Positions 15,725 to 23,683 of a stretch of 25,683 nucleotides of DNA are shown here, piece after piece. The DNA comes from JALYIM01 sp040003205 (GTDB taxonomy: Bacteria; Acidobacteriota; Terriglobia; Terriglobales; Acidobacteriaceae). The stretch is from assembly GCA_040003205.1 (NCBI GenBank), contig JBDUDA010000009.1, positions 1 through 25,683 of the forward strand. Direction: 5' to 3'. The first letter of the stretch is position 1. Each line of letters opens with the position of its first letter. The translations under genes and the position numbers were made by a program. The notes below the pieces were generated by a model. That model saw only the letters and a program-made list of their open reading frames with translations, was not told the DNA's origin and ran no database searches.

Positions 15725-16291
15725 ATGCTTGTACTTGCTTCCGCCTCACCTCGCCGCCAGGAACTTTTGCAACGCGCGGGCATTTCGTTCTCTGTTCAGC
15801 CAGCGGGCATTGATGAGACGTTGCTTCCCGGAGAAGCGCCCAGAGAATTTGCAGAGCGCCTCGCCCAGGAAAAAGCAGCGGCGGTGCTTGCTCAGCGTCC
15901 TAAGGATGTCGTGCTGGGAGCTGACACCATCGTGGTGGTTGACGATGAGGTCATGGGGAAGCCGAAGGACGCACATGACGCAATCCGAATGCTGCGCATG
16001 CTCTCCGGACGGTCTCATAAAGTCATTACGGGGGTGTGCCTGGCGGGCGCTGTTCCCCACGACTTTGTAGATGCTCGTTCTGAAACTACGACGGTCACCA
16101 TGAGCGAATTATCGGATGAAGATATTCGTGTGTATGTTCAGACTGAAGAGCCGATGGACAAAGCGGGCGCCTACGCTATCCAGGGAAGAGCATCGCGCTG
16201 GATAACGCGGATCGAAGGCGATTATTTTAATGTGGTGGGATTACCAGTCACGCTCGTCTGTCGGATGTTGCGGGAACACGGATTGGCGTGA
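15725..16291 (+). CDS. maf: Maf-family nucleoside triphosphate pyrophosphatase
   Basis: Maf proteins hydrolyse non-canonical or excess nucleoside triphosphates (dTTP/UTP in the YhdE group) to monophosphates and pyrophosphate, sanitising the nucleotide pool. The 188-residue product shows the signature LASASPRRQELL at the N-terminus (Ser6 to Arg11), LGADTIVVVDD with the catalytic Asp67, and GKPKD. A longer reading frame from 15671 exists, but MLVLASASPRR is the conserved family start, so ATG 15725 is used. The gene converges on tatA with only 39 bp between stops. Confidence 0.95.
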   Translation: MLVLASASPRRQELLQRAGISFSVQPAGIDETLLPGEAPREFAERLAQEKAAAVLAQRPKDVVLGADTIVVVDDEVMGKPKDAHDAIRMLRMLSGRSHKVITGVCLAGAVPHDFVDARSETTTVTMSELSDEDIRVYVQTEEPMDKAGAYAIQGRASRWITRIEGDYFNVVGLPVTLVCRMLREHGLA

Positions 16292-16330
16292 GGAATTTTG
16301 AACAGCGGCAGTACCTGTGGCCGCCAGCGC

Positions 16331-16504
16331 CTAGGGCTTCTTATCTGCGTCCTTGGCTTCGTCTTCTTTCACGGACGACTTGAAATTTTTGATCCCTTCG
16401 CCCAATCCTTTACCAAGATCTTTAAATTTGCTTGGACCGAAGACGAGGAGTGCGATACCAACCAATAAAATGATGTGCAGCGGCTGAAACAATCCCCGGA
16501 ACAT
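16331..16504 (-). CDS. tatA: Sec-independent (Tat) translocase protein TatA/E
   Basis: This short gene encodes 57 residues: MFRGLFQPLH, a hydrophobic helix IILLVGIALLVF (about 11-22), the family hinge FGPSKFKDLGKGLGEGIKNFK, and an acidic/lysine tail ending DADKKP. That is the standard TatA layout: a membrane helix, then an amphipathic helix lying on the membrane. TatA oligomers form the pathway for folded proteins exported by the Tat system with TatC. A good ribosome-binding site, AAGGAG, lies 6 nt before the ATG. No tatC or tatB is present in the window, so the partners must be elsewhere. It is a separate unit between maf and the peptidase gene. Confidence 0.9.
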   Translation of the reverse strand: MFRGLFQPLHIILLVGIALLVFGPSKFKDLGKGLGEGIKNFKSSVKEDEAKDADKKP

Positions 16505-16623
16505 ACGTCACTCCTTGTGCCCGCCAACAGGCTCTCACCCGGTGAATTAACAGGCCGAGCTGAATTGATCTTAAGCTCCGTTCTTTGGGGAGTCAAAGTT
16601 CAACGAAATGCGGAAACAATCCC

Positions 16624-17838
16624 TTATGCACTTTCTATCAATGACGCCAGCAGCGCGGCTCTCCGCGGCAATTCTGCTATGACGATGGACTCATGAGGAG
16701 CATGCGCTCCTTCGCCAACGCCGCCGAGGCCATCCAGCGTTGGAATTCCCAACGCCGCCGTGAAATTGCCGTCCGACCCGCCGCCGACAAAGGCCTCTGC
16801 GAGCTTCCATCCCATCTCCTTCGAGATGACAGACGCTTTCGCATACAGAGCGGCGACGCCTTCCGTTCGCTCCATTGGGGGACGATTCATCCCGCCCAAT
16901 ATTTCCAACCTGCATTTCGGATTGAACGGCTTCAAACCGCGTAATTTGCGATCGAGTGCGTTAGCATCTTTCGCATCAGCAATGCGAACGTCAATAAATG
17001 CGGAAGCTTCGGCGGGGATCACGTTGGTCCGTGAACCGCCTCTAATTTGGCCGATGTTCAGAGTTATGCCGCGCTTCAAATCCACCAACCCGGAAATTTG
17101 GACGATCTGCTTCGCTAGTTCGAGGGTCGCGCTTTGTCCGCTCTCGAAGTCCAATCCCGCATGGGCGGCCTTCCCCGCCACTTTTAAGGCATATTCGCCA
17201 ACGCCTTTGCGTCCGGTCTTGACCGCACCTTTCGGCCCGAATGCCGGCTCCAGAACGAGTACAGCGGCGGATTGCTTCGCGATCCTCTCGGTGATTTGTC
17301 GGGAAGAGTCGCTGCCAACCTCTTCGTCCGAAACCAGCAGCACGGTGACGGGACGAGGAAGACTGCCGCCGTACCAGTCGCTCAAGGCCTCGATGGAATG
17401 AAGCATGAGCGCGATCCCGGACTTCATGTCGAGAACCCCCGGTCCAAGAAGTTTCCCGTCTTTCATGCGGCACGGCATTCTCGACAAAGTTCCGATTGGA
17501 TACACGGTGTCCATGTGACCGAGCAGCAGCACCGGTTTCCCGCGCTGACTTCGAAAATTAACTTCCAGATGATTGCCGAATTCGCTGGAGCGATGGACTT
17601 GTAACTGGCCGCCTAAATCTTCGAACCTGCTGCCTAGTACGGCTCCGAGGCGATCCACCGCCTGCTTCACATCGCTGGGCGATTCAATCTCGACCAGGCG
17701 GATTATGCTCTGAACGATCTCGGATTTTTGCTGCGAAAAATATCGCAGCCGCTGAGCTGCTGATTGCTTATTTTGCTGTATGGCCGCTGAGGGATTTGGA
17801 GCGATGGCTCCGGTCTTCTGCGAATTCTGTTTTTTCAT
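16624..17838 (-). CDS. M20-family metallopeptidase (glutamate carboxypeptidase / ArgE-like)
   Basis: The 404-residue product is a dinuclear-zinc hydrolase of the M20 family. The ligands and catalytic residues are visible: GHMDTVYP (His108, Asp110), GVLDMKSG (Asp137, the bridging ligand), SDEEVGS (Glu172 catalytic, Glu173 ligand), LEPAF (Glu197) and GAHAPHES near the C-terminus (His379). The dimerisation domain is the stretch RKGVGEYALKVAGKAAHAG to about residue 310. The pattern is closest to the carboxypeptidase G2 group, but substrate cannot be told from sequence; a dipeptide or N-acyl amino acid is likely. No signal peptide is evident, and the first 30 residues are polar and rich in glutamine. 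It is divergent from fabZ. Confidence 0.88.
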   Translation of the reverse strand: MKKQNSQKTGAIAPNPSAAIQQNKQSAAQRLRYFSQQKSEIVQSIIRLVEIESPSDVKQAVDRLGAVLGSRFEDLGGQLQVHRSSEFGNHLEVNFRSQRGKPVLLLGHMDTVYPIGTLSRMPCRMKDGKLLGPGVLDMKSGIALMLHSIEALSDWYGGSLPRPVTVLLVSDEEVGSDSSRQITERIAKQSAAVLVLEPAFGPKGAVKTGRKGVGEYALKVAGKAAHAGLDFESGQSATLELAKQIVQISGLVDLKRGITLNIGQIRGGSRTNVIPAEASAFIDVRIADAKDANALDRKLRGLKPFNPKCRLEILGGMNRPPMERTEGVAALYAKASVISKEMGWKLAEAFVGGGSDGNFTAALGIPTLDGLGGVGEGAHAPHESIVIAELPRRAALLASLIESA

Positions 17839-17870
17839 TTTTTACGTTCAGGTAGTTAAGGTCACTGGCG

Positions 17871-17900
17871 TTCTGAGGCTAGATCGCAATACAGTATAAT
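17871..17900 (+). promoter_or_regulatory. Candidate sigma-70 promoter for the fabZ-lpxA-lpxI cluster
   Basis: A perfect TATAAT (17895-17900) lies 18 bp after TTCTGA (17871-17876, weak -35) and 23 bp before the fabZ ATG. The position relative to the start and the divergent gene is right for the promoter of the lipid A cluster. Confidence 0.45.
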
Positions 17901-17923
17901 CTTCGCTCCTGAAGAGTCTGTGG

Positions 17924-18493
17924 ATGACCGACAAAGTTAAGCTTGAATCCGACGTAGCAGCAGGAGGGGCCGCGCCCTCATCGCAGCAGGCAAAGACTAC
18001 TTTGGACATCCACGACATCCAGCGCATTCTGCCGCATCGCTATCCATTTTTATTGATTGATCGCGTTCTTGATCTGACTCGCAAACAGCGAATCGTGGCC
18101 CTAAAGAACGTCACTATAAACGAGCCGTTTTTTGCAGGCCACTTTCCGAATCTCCCTATTATGCCGGGTGTGCTGATCGTTGAAGCCATCGCGCAAGCGG
18201 GGGGAGCGCTTCTGCTCACCGAAGTGGAAAACCGCGACGACAAGCTGATGGTTTTCACCGGGATTGAGCGCGCGCGCTTTCGGCGTCCTGTGGTACCCGG
18301 CGACCAGTTGCGAATCGAAGTGGAGGTTAAAGCTTGGCGTGGATCCGCGCGAAGTATTGCAGTTCGCATGGAAGGAGTTGCCTTCGTGGGCGATAAGCGC
18401 GTCGCGGAAGCAACGGTCACATGCCAGCTAGTGGACCGCGATCGGGGTCGCGGACAATCTGCGAACGGTAAAGCCGGTACATCTGCTGAGTGA
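17924..18493 (+). CDS. fabZ: (3R)-hydroxyacyl-ACP dehydratase FabZ
   Basis: FabZ dehydrates 3-hydroxyacyl-ACP in fatty acid elongation. It competes with LpxA for 3-hydroxyacyl-ACP and is often encoded next to it, as here (31 bp). The 189-residue product has the hot-dog fold core: ILPHRYPFLLIDRV, the active-site GHFPNLPIMPGVLIVEAIAQ (His73, Glu87) and GIERARFRRPVVPGD. Both ends are longer than in E. coli FabZ: about 25 residues before the conserved start and a polar tail after VTCQLV. The ATG at 17924 follows a well-placed TATAAT promoter. A later in-frame start cannot be excluded. Confidence 0.96.
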   Translation: MTDKVKLESDVAAGGAAPSSQQAKTTLDIHDIQRILPHRYPFLLIDRVLDLTRKQRIVALKNVTINEPFFAGHFPNLPIMPGVLIVEAIAQAGGALLLTEVENRDDKLMVFTGIERARFRRPVVPGDQLRIEVEVKAWRGSARSIAVRMEGVAFVGDKRVAEATVTCQLVDRDRGRGQSANGKAGTSAE

Positions 18494-18524
18494 ACTGAGC
18501 TTATAACTTTCGATCCACCATTCG

Positions 18525-19301
18525 ATGATCATTCATCCGACAGCTTTAATTGACGCGAAAGCGAGAATTCATTCTTCATGTGAAGTCGGGCCCTACTGCA
18601 TCGTCGGGCCAGATGTAGAAATCGGCGAAGACTGCAAACTCGCTTCTCACGTAGTGATGGAAGGGCCCACCACGATCGGCCCCCACAATCACTTCTTCCC
18701 CTTTTCGTCCATTGGTCTCGCTCCGCAGGATATTACTTATGCCGGCGAGCCTACCCATCTTCGAATAGGTGGGCACAACGTCATTCGTGAATTTGTCACC
18801 ATCAATCGCGGCACGCCAAAAGGTGGGGGCCTGACTCGCGTCGGCAATCACACGCTGATCATGGCTTACGCTCACGTCGCGCATGATTGTGTAATCGGCG
18901 ATAGGGTGATTCTCGCCAATGCCGCCACGCTTGGGGGACACGTAGTCGTGGGAGAATGGGCGGTGGTGGGGGCAATGTGCCCAGTTCATCAATTTGTTCG
19001 CATTGGCATGCACTCCTATATCGGCGGCGGCACAACGATCACCAAAGACGTGCTTCCATTCTCGAAGACGGTAGCGGCGCGCGATACTCATGCTTACGGA
19101 CTCAATGCGGTCGGATTGGAACGAAGGGGATTCACAAAAGAGCGCATCCGCAAAATTCATCATGCGTTCAAGTTGTTGCTGGCATCAAAACTCAACACCA
19201 GTCAGGCCATTGAGAAGTTGCGGCTGGAACCTGAGCAAGGACAGGATGTTGAAATGCTCATTCAATTTATTCAGGACTCCGAACGTGGAGTGATTAAGTA
19301 A
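18525..19301 (+). CDS. lpxA: Acyl-ACP:UDP-GlcNAc O-acyltransferase LpxA
   Basis: LpxA performs the first step of lipid A synthesis, moving a 3-hydroxyacyl chain from ACP to the 3 position of UDP-GlcNAc (or, in some bacteria, of UDP-GlcNAc3N). The 258-residue product is a left-handed beta-helix of hexapeptide repeats with the catalytic histidine in AYAHVAHDC (His120, matching His125 of E. coli) and the C-terminal helical domain (RRGFTKERIRKIHHAFKLLL). HQFVRIGMHSYIGGG keeps a glycine (Gly168) at the position of E. coli Gly173, which in that enzyme allows a long acyl chain. It lies in the cytoplasm between fabZ and lpxI in one probable operon. Confidence 0.96.
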   Translation: MIIHPTALIDAKARIHSSCEVGPYCIVGPDVEIGEDCKLASHVVMEGPTTIGPHNHFFPFSSIGLAPQDITYAGEPTHLRIGGHNVIREFVTINRGTPKGGGLTRVGNHTLIMAYAHVAHDCVIGDRVILANAATLGGHVVVGEWAVVGAMCPVHQFVRIGMHSYIGGGTTITKDVLPFSKTVAARDTHAYGLNAVGLERRGFTKERIRKIHHAFKLLLASKLNTSQAIEKLRLEPEQGQDVEMLIQFIQDSERGVIK

Positions 19302-19339
19302 AACAACTAGAGTCTGCGGTCAGCAAGCGGCTTCTTTCA

Positions 19340-20212
19340 ATGACTAGAGTCCCCCGAGCAACGACGCCCTCAACCACCTCAAAGAGGCTGGGATTAATCG
19401 CTGGGAACGGCACCTTTCCGTTTCTCGTGCTCGACGCAGCCCGCTCTGAAGGTTTCGAAGTGGTGGTTGCTGCGATCAAAGAAGAGACTTTCCCGGAAAT
19501 TGAGCAGCATGGCGCGGCTGCCTGCTACTGGTTCTCTCTGGGGGAACTATCGAAGTTGATCGAAACCTTCAAGCGCGAAGGGGTGAGCCGCGCTGTGATG
19601 GCTGGACAGGTTAAGCACAAGCAAATTTTCTCCAGCATCCGTCCCGATTGGCGCCTGGCAAAGATGTTGCTTTCACTTCGCACCCGCAACACCGATTCCC
19701 TTCTCAATGCCGTCGCCAAAGTTCTGGGGGATGAAGGCATTAAGCTCGAAGATTCCACGACGTTTCTCGGCCCTCTTTTAGCGAAGGAGGGCACACTGAG
19801 CAAACGTGGACCATCCGATCAAGAGAGACAGAATATTGATTACGGGCGAGCCATTGCTCAGAGTCTCGTGCAGTACGACATAGGGCAAACGGTGGTGGTC
19901 GCGGAGTGCGCGTGTGTGGCAGTTGAAGCGATGGAAGGAACGGACGCCACCATCGAGCGCGCGGGAAGTATTATGTCGTCGTTGGAGCCGGGCACTTCCA
20001 CTCTGGGCCGTTCTTTGACGGTGGTAAAGCTGGCAAAACCCCATCAGGACATGCGCTTTGACGTGCCCGTCGTGGGGGTAAAAACCATTGAGATCATGAA
20101 GCAGTACGGTGCGACCTGCCTCGCGATTGATGCTGGGAAATGTCTGTTGCTGGATGGGGACGCAATCCTCACCGCTGCGGATGAGGCGTCCATCGCGATC
20201 GTGGCGCATTGA
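19340..20212 (+). CDS. lpxI: UDP-2,3-diacylglucosamine pyrophosphatase LpxI (DUF1009)
   Basis: LpxI cleaves UDP-2,3-diacylglucosamine to lipid X and UMP and replaces LpxH in many alphaproteobacteria and other phyla. The 290-residue product has the family's N-terminal stretch LGLIAGNGTFPFLVLDAARSEGF, the motif GQVKHKQIF, and the C-terminal DMRFDVPVVGVKTIEIM and CLAIDAGKCLLLD. The first 15 residues before RLGLIAG are not conserved, so the true start could be slightly later, but no better one is evident. Its place after lpxA (38 bp gap) supports the assignment. lpxD, lpxC, lpxB and lpxK are not in the window. Confidence 0.92.
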   Translation: MTRVPRATTPSTTSKRLGLIAGNGTFPFLVLDAARSEGFEVVVAAIKEETFPEIEQHGAAACYWFSLGELSKLIETFKREGVSRAVMAGQVKHKQIFSSIRPDWRLAKMLLSLRTRNTDSLLNAVAKVLGDEGIKLEDSTTFLGPLLAKEGTLSKRGPSDQERQNIDYGRAIAQSLVQYDIGQTVVVAECACVAVEAMEGTDATIERAGSIMSSLEPGTSTLGRSLTVVKLAKPHQDMRFDVPVVGVKTIEIMKQYGATCLAIDAGKCLLLDGDAILTAADEASIAIVAH

Positions 20213-20322
20213 GGATGCACGCTAACAGTCTTCGTACCATGCCGGACAGATCGCCATCCTAGATCGCCGCCCTGCGAAAATAACTTCTATCACTTGCAGT
20301 TTCTGCGGTTAAGATTTCACAA

Positions 20323-21345
20323 TTGTCAGCCGACTCTCCCATCAACGTTGCGGTCGTCGGGGTTGGCGCCTTCGGCCGGAACCACGCGCGTATTTACCAC
20401 CAGATGTCGCAAGCAGGCGAAGCGGTCAGGCTGGTTGGAGTGGTGGACGCAGACGTCGCCCGCGCAGATGCAATCGCCGCCGAATTCGGATGCAAGGCTT
20501 TTGGTTCTGTTGAGCAAATGCTCAGAACGCGCAACGAAGTGCATTGCGCTTCCCTCGCCGTTCCCACAATTCAGCATTTTGAATCCGCGCGCCTGCTGAT
20601 GGAATCCGGCGTGGACATATTGATTGAGAAGCCGCTCGCCTCTTCTCTCGCCGAAGCCGATGAGTTGATCGCACTCGAAGAACGCAGCGGGCGCATTGCT
20701 CAGGTCGGACATTTGGAACGCTTCAATCCTGCGGTCCGCGCCACGCTTCCCCTGATCACCCAGCCAATGTTTTTTGAAGTCCATCGGCTGAGTGTTTTCA
20801 CCCGGCGTTCCTTGGACGTGGACGTGGTGCTCGATCTGATGATTCATGATCTTGACGTAGTGCTGACATTTGTTAAGTCTCCTATTACCGACATACGAGC
20901 TGTGGGATTGCCGATACTCTCCGGCAAGGTGGATATTGCCAATGTCCGTCTGGAGTTTGCGTCCGGATGCGTTGCCAACTTCACCGCCAGCCGCATCTCC
21001 ACGGAACGTATTCGCAAGCTGCGATTCTTTCAGCCAAAACAATACATTTCCCTCGATTACGGACGGCAGGACGTGATGGTATTCAGTGTCGGAGAAAAAA
21101 CCCCGACGGCTGCCACGCCTTCGGTCAATACCGAGATCGGGATAACTCGGCCGCCGGTGTTTGCCGAGGAACCTCTGCATGCGGAGATTGCGTCTTTCTT
21201 GAACGCTGTGCGGGGTCGCTCCAGACCTGAAGTTTCTTTGAGAGACGGGCGGAACGCGCTGGAGGCGGCGCTGAATATCATTTCCGTGATTGAGCGACAC
21301 GGCAAACGCGTAAACCTCGAAGGGATGCGCGAATTGTCTTCTTGA
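20323..21345 (+). CDS. Gfo/Idh/MocA-family NAD(P)-dependent oxidoreductase, possibly a UDP-GlcNAc 3-dehydrogenase (GnnA-like)
   Basis: The 340-residue product has an N-terminal Rossmann fold with VGVGAFGRNHARIY (about 12-25), the family's IEKPLA (Glu102, Lys103), then QVGHLERFNPAVR and DLMIHDLDVV (His175, Asp176), the region that holds the catalytic residues. Members oxidise or reduce sugars, often UDP-linked. GVG-FGRNHARIY plus GHLERFNP and the position directly after lpxA-lpxI recall GnnA, which oxidises the 3-hydroxyl of UDP-GlcNAc so that GnnB can aminate it for lipid A with amide-linked chains. No GnnB aminotransferase is visible, so this is an inference. The start is TTG 20323; the Rossmann motif lies only 11 residues in, so the start must be near here. 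The gap from lpxI is 110 bp. Confidence 0.85.
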   Translation: MSADSPINVAVVGVGAFGRNHARIYHQMSQAGEAVRLVGVVDADVARADAIAAEFGCKAFGSVEQMLRTRNEVHCASLAVPTIQHFESARLLMESGVDILIEKPLASSLAEADELIALEERSGRIAQVGHLERFNPAVRATLPLITQPMFFEVHRLSVFTRRSLDVDVVLDLMIHDLDVVLTFVKSPITDIRAVGLPILSGKVDIANVRLEFASGCVANFTASRISTERIRKLRFFQPKQYISLDYGRQDVMVFSVGEKTPTAATPSVNTEIGITRPPVFAEEPLHAEIASFLNAVRGRSRPEVSLRDGRNALEAALNIISVIERHGKRVNLEGMRELSS

Positions 21346-21398
21346 AGGAGTGATGGAGTTCGGAAGCTCCATGAAACTGCGCTTTTGCTGCTTTAGGC

Positions 21399-21455
21399 AT
21401 AGGGATGTTTCGACTGCACTCTTCGCTGGCGCGACTCGTTTCGCTCAACATGACA
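21399..21455 (-). repeat. Palindromic repeat copy 9, diverged, before lipA
   Basis: On the minus strand it has arms ATGTT / AACAT, different from the other copies yet still complementary. The usual GAGCG and AGTCGAA flanks are present. The inner stem has decayed to about TCGC / GCGA. It occupies the 175-bp gap after the oxidoreductase gene. Confidence 0.7.
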
Positions 21456-21520
21456 AAGGGAGTGTTGGGCAGCAGGGTGATTTCGACGAAGCTCCCTCCC
21501 CCATGTAAAATCAGAGGACG

Positions 21521-22468
21521 GTGGCCGCATCGTCACAACTCGTCCAGATTGAGGCTTTTCCGCCTGTTCGGCAGCCGAAGCCCTCGTGGTTAAGGGCGCG
21601 AGCGCCGATGGGGGAGAATTTTCACAATCTGAAGAAGCTTGCGCGTGACCTCGATTTGCATACTGTGTGCGAGTCGGCGCAATGCCCCAACATCGGAGAG
21701 TGCTGGAATCACCACACCGCCACTTTCATGCTGCTGGGCAACATCTGTACCCGGCGCTGCGGCTTCTGTGCGGTGCCCAAAGGGCGTCCCGAAGCGATTG
21801 ACTGGGACGAACCCTCCCGGGTAGCCCATGCCGTTGCCAAACTTGGATTGAAGCATGCCGTCGTAACCAGCGTGAACCGCGACGACGATAATCTCGGTGG
21901 CGCGCGCATCTTTGCGCAGACTATCCGTGAGATTCGGGCGCTCACCCCCGATTGCCGCGTTGAAGTCCTTATCCCCGATTTTCAAGGACGCGAAGACGCG
22001 TTGCGGATCGTGCTCGACGCCAAGCCGGATGTTTTGAATCACAACACCGAATCCGTGCCACGACTTTATCGCGTAGTCCGCTCGGGCGCGCGTTACGAAC
22101 GCACGCTTACCTTACTGGAAAACGCTAAGAAATTTTCGCCGGGAATGGTTACCAAATCCGGCGTGATGGTTGGTCTGGGCGAGAGCATGGACGAACTAAT
22201 TGCCGTCTTCCGCGATCTCGGCTCGCGCGGCGTTGATATTTTGACGGTCGGACAATACCTGCGTCCGTCGCGGGATCATCTACCTATCGCGCGCTTCTAT
22301 ACTCCCGACGAGTTTGTTCATATGAAGAAAGAAGCCCTGCGCTTCGGATTCCGTCATGTCGAGTCGGGCGCCATGGTCCGCTCCAGCTATCACGCGCACG
22401 AGCAGGCTGAGGCTACTTCCGCGGGACCACGGACTCGCTCGGAAGTTTCAGTAGAGAGCTTCTCCTAG
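21521..22468 (+). CDS. lipA: Lipoyl synthase LipA
   Basis: LipA is a radical-SAM enzyme that inserts two sulfurs into protein-bound octanoyl groups to form the lipoyl cofactor of 2-oxoacid dehydrogenases and the glycine cleavage system. The 315-residue product has both iron-sulfur sites: the sacrificial auxiliary cluster CESAQCPNIGEC (Cys50, Cys55, Cys61, with the conserved C-terminal RSSYHA serine near 288) and the radical-SAM CTRRCGFC (Cys76, Cys80, Cys83). KPSWLRARAP at about 20-29 is the usual lead-in and requires an upstream start. GTG 21521 fits, with AGAGGA very close in front. The ATG at 21608 would remove part of the conserved N-terminus. lipB is not in the window. Confidence 0.96.
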   Translation: MAASSQLVQIEAFPPVRQPKPSWLRARAPMGENFHNLKKLARDLDLHTVCESAQCPNIGECWNHHTATFMLLGNICTRRCGFCAVPKGRPEAIDWDEPSRVAHAVAKLGLKHAVVTSVNRDDDNLGGARIFAQTIREIRALTPDCRVEVLIPDFQGREDALRIVLDAKPDVLNHNTESVPRLYRVVRSGARYERTLTLLENAKKFSPGMVTKSGVMVGLGESMDELIAVFRDLGSRGVDILTVGQYLRPSRDHLPIARFYTPDEFVHMKKEALRFGFRHVESGAMVRSSYHAHEQAEATSAGPRTRSEVSVESFS

Positions 22469-22552
22469 CCAACCCATGGTCCGTCCATTCTTCAACTCTG
22501 CAATTCCGAGTCTTATCTTCACCGCATTCCACCTCAGAGAGTTTCAGAAGAC

Positions 22553-23356
22553 GTGGTAAGCCTCTTACTAATCGTGATTGGCTTCTTCGCCGGAATGGTG
22601 GGCGCTCTCGCGGGCATTGGCGGCGGAATCATCATTACTCCGATCTTAGCTTTGCACTTTGGAGTTCCCATTCATCAGGCAATTGGTACCAGTCTGGTGG
22701 CGGTAATTACGACCTCGGCAGCGAGCTCATCGATCCATTTGCAACGCCACACCACGGACGTTCGCCTGGCGATGACCCTCGAGCTCGCCACTTCGCTGGG
22801 CGCCCTTGTCACCGCGTATATGGTCGGCTATTTGAACCGCACCGCGCTCGAAATCTTATTCGCCGCATTTCTGCTCTACGCCGCAGTTTCGCTGATCCGT
22901 GGGAAAAACAAAGAGATTGAAGCGCAAGAGAAAACAGGACCGCTGCTAGGTTCTACAGTCCACATTCCCGACTATGAACCGAAGCGTTATCCGCTCGGTC
23001 TCAGTGCCTCGCTGATCGCCGGCGGACTTTCGGGGTTGCTGGGCATTGGGGGCGGGCCCATCAAAGTTCCGGTGATGTATTTATTCATGGACGTGCCTCT
23101 TATCGTGGCCACCGCGACTTCCAACTTCATGATTGGAGTCACTGCCGCCGCCAGCGCCTTCGTTTATTTTCGTCGCGGCGATATTCTCGCCAGCCTCGCT
23201 TCCCCGCTGGCGGTGGGAGTCTTCGCGGGATCAATCGTCGGAGCGAGATTGGTGCCCTACATCCATTCGAAATACGTCGTCTATCTGTTGATCGCCATCA
23301 TGCTCTATCTTTCGGGACACATGATGGTCCACGTTGCGGGAGAATTCGCCCGATGA
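22553..23356 (+). CDS. TauE/SafE-family sulfite/organosulfonate (anion) exporter
   Basis: The 267-residue product is an integral inner-membrane protein with about eight hydrophobic segments in two similar halves. Each half has the family motif at its start: GALAGIGGGIIITPIL near the N-terminus and SGLLGIGGGPIKVPVMYLF in the middle. TauE/SafE proteins are proposed to move small anions such as sulfite, sulfoacetate or other carboxylates and sulfonates; the substrate cannot be read from sequence. The start is GTG 22553. Its TGA overlaps the ATG of the next gene, so the two are translationally coupled, and both probably work at the membrane together. Confidence 0.9.
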   Translation: MVSLLLIVIGFFAGMVGALAGIGGGIIITPILALHFGVPIHQAIGTSLVAVITTSAASSSIHLQRHTTDVRLAMTLELATSLGALVTAYMVGYLNRTALEILFAAFLLYAAVSLIRGKNKEIEAQEKTGPLLGSTVHIPDYEPKRYPLGLSASLIAGGLSGLLGIGGGPIKVPVMYLFMDVPLIVATATSNFMIGVTAAASAFVYFRRGDILASLASPLAVGVFAGSIVGARLVPYIHSKYVVYLLIAIMLYLSGHMMVHVAGEFAR

Positions 23357-23652
23357 GTCAGAAACGCCAAGCCAGTTTTGACCGCACGATTGCCCTGGTG
23401 CTGCGGATCGGAGCGTTTGCGGGCTTCTTCATCATGCTGGCCGGCATAACGACTGGCATTTTCGTACATACGGACCTTCCGCTGAAAATCGAGACCGTCG
23501 GCGTGCTCGCCATGCTGATTACGCCTGTGGTCAGGGTCTTCATGGCGTGCGTCCTTTTTTTGCAGGAAAAAGACTGGAAGTACGGTGCAATTTCTTTCGG
23601 CGTGCTGGTAATTCTACTGCTGGGAGCGGTCTACGGAATTGGAGAGCACTGA
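23353..23652 (+). CDS. DUF1634 membrane protein, partner of the TauE/SafE exporter
   Basis: The 99-residue product has three predicted membrane helices (about 17-37, 50-68 and 79-95), short polar loops and no recognised catalytic residues. DUF1634 genes are usually found directly after TauE/SafE genes, as here, where the start codon overlaps the upstream stop (ATGA). The function is unknown; a small accessory subunit of the exporter is the simplest reading from context. Confidence 0.8.
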   Translation: MSQKRQASFDRTIALVLRIGAFAGFFIMLAGITTGIFVHTDLPLKIETVGVLAMLITPVVRVFMACVLFLQEKDWKYGAISFGVLVILLLGAVYGIGEH

Positions 23653-23683
23653 GGACGTGCAGGTGTCACGGGAGACTTCAGCT

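Noticed and set aside
20326..21372. A 348-codon open frame on the minus strand opposite the Gfo/Idh gene
   Set aside because: The plus-strand protein has clear family motifs throughout. The antisense product has no recognisable domain and is rich in residues expected from an antisense shadow of a GC-rich gene.
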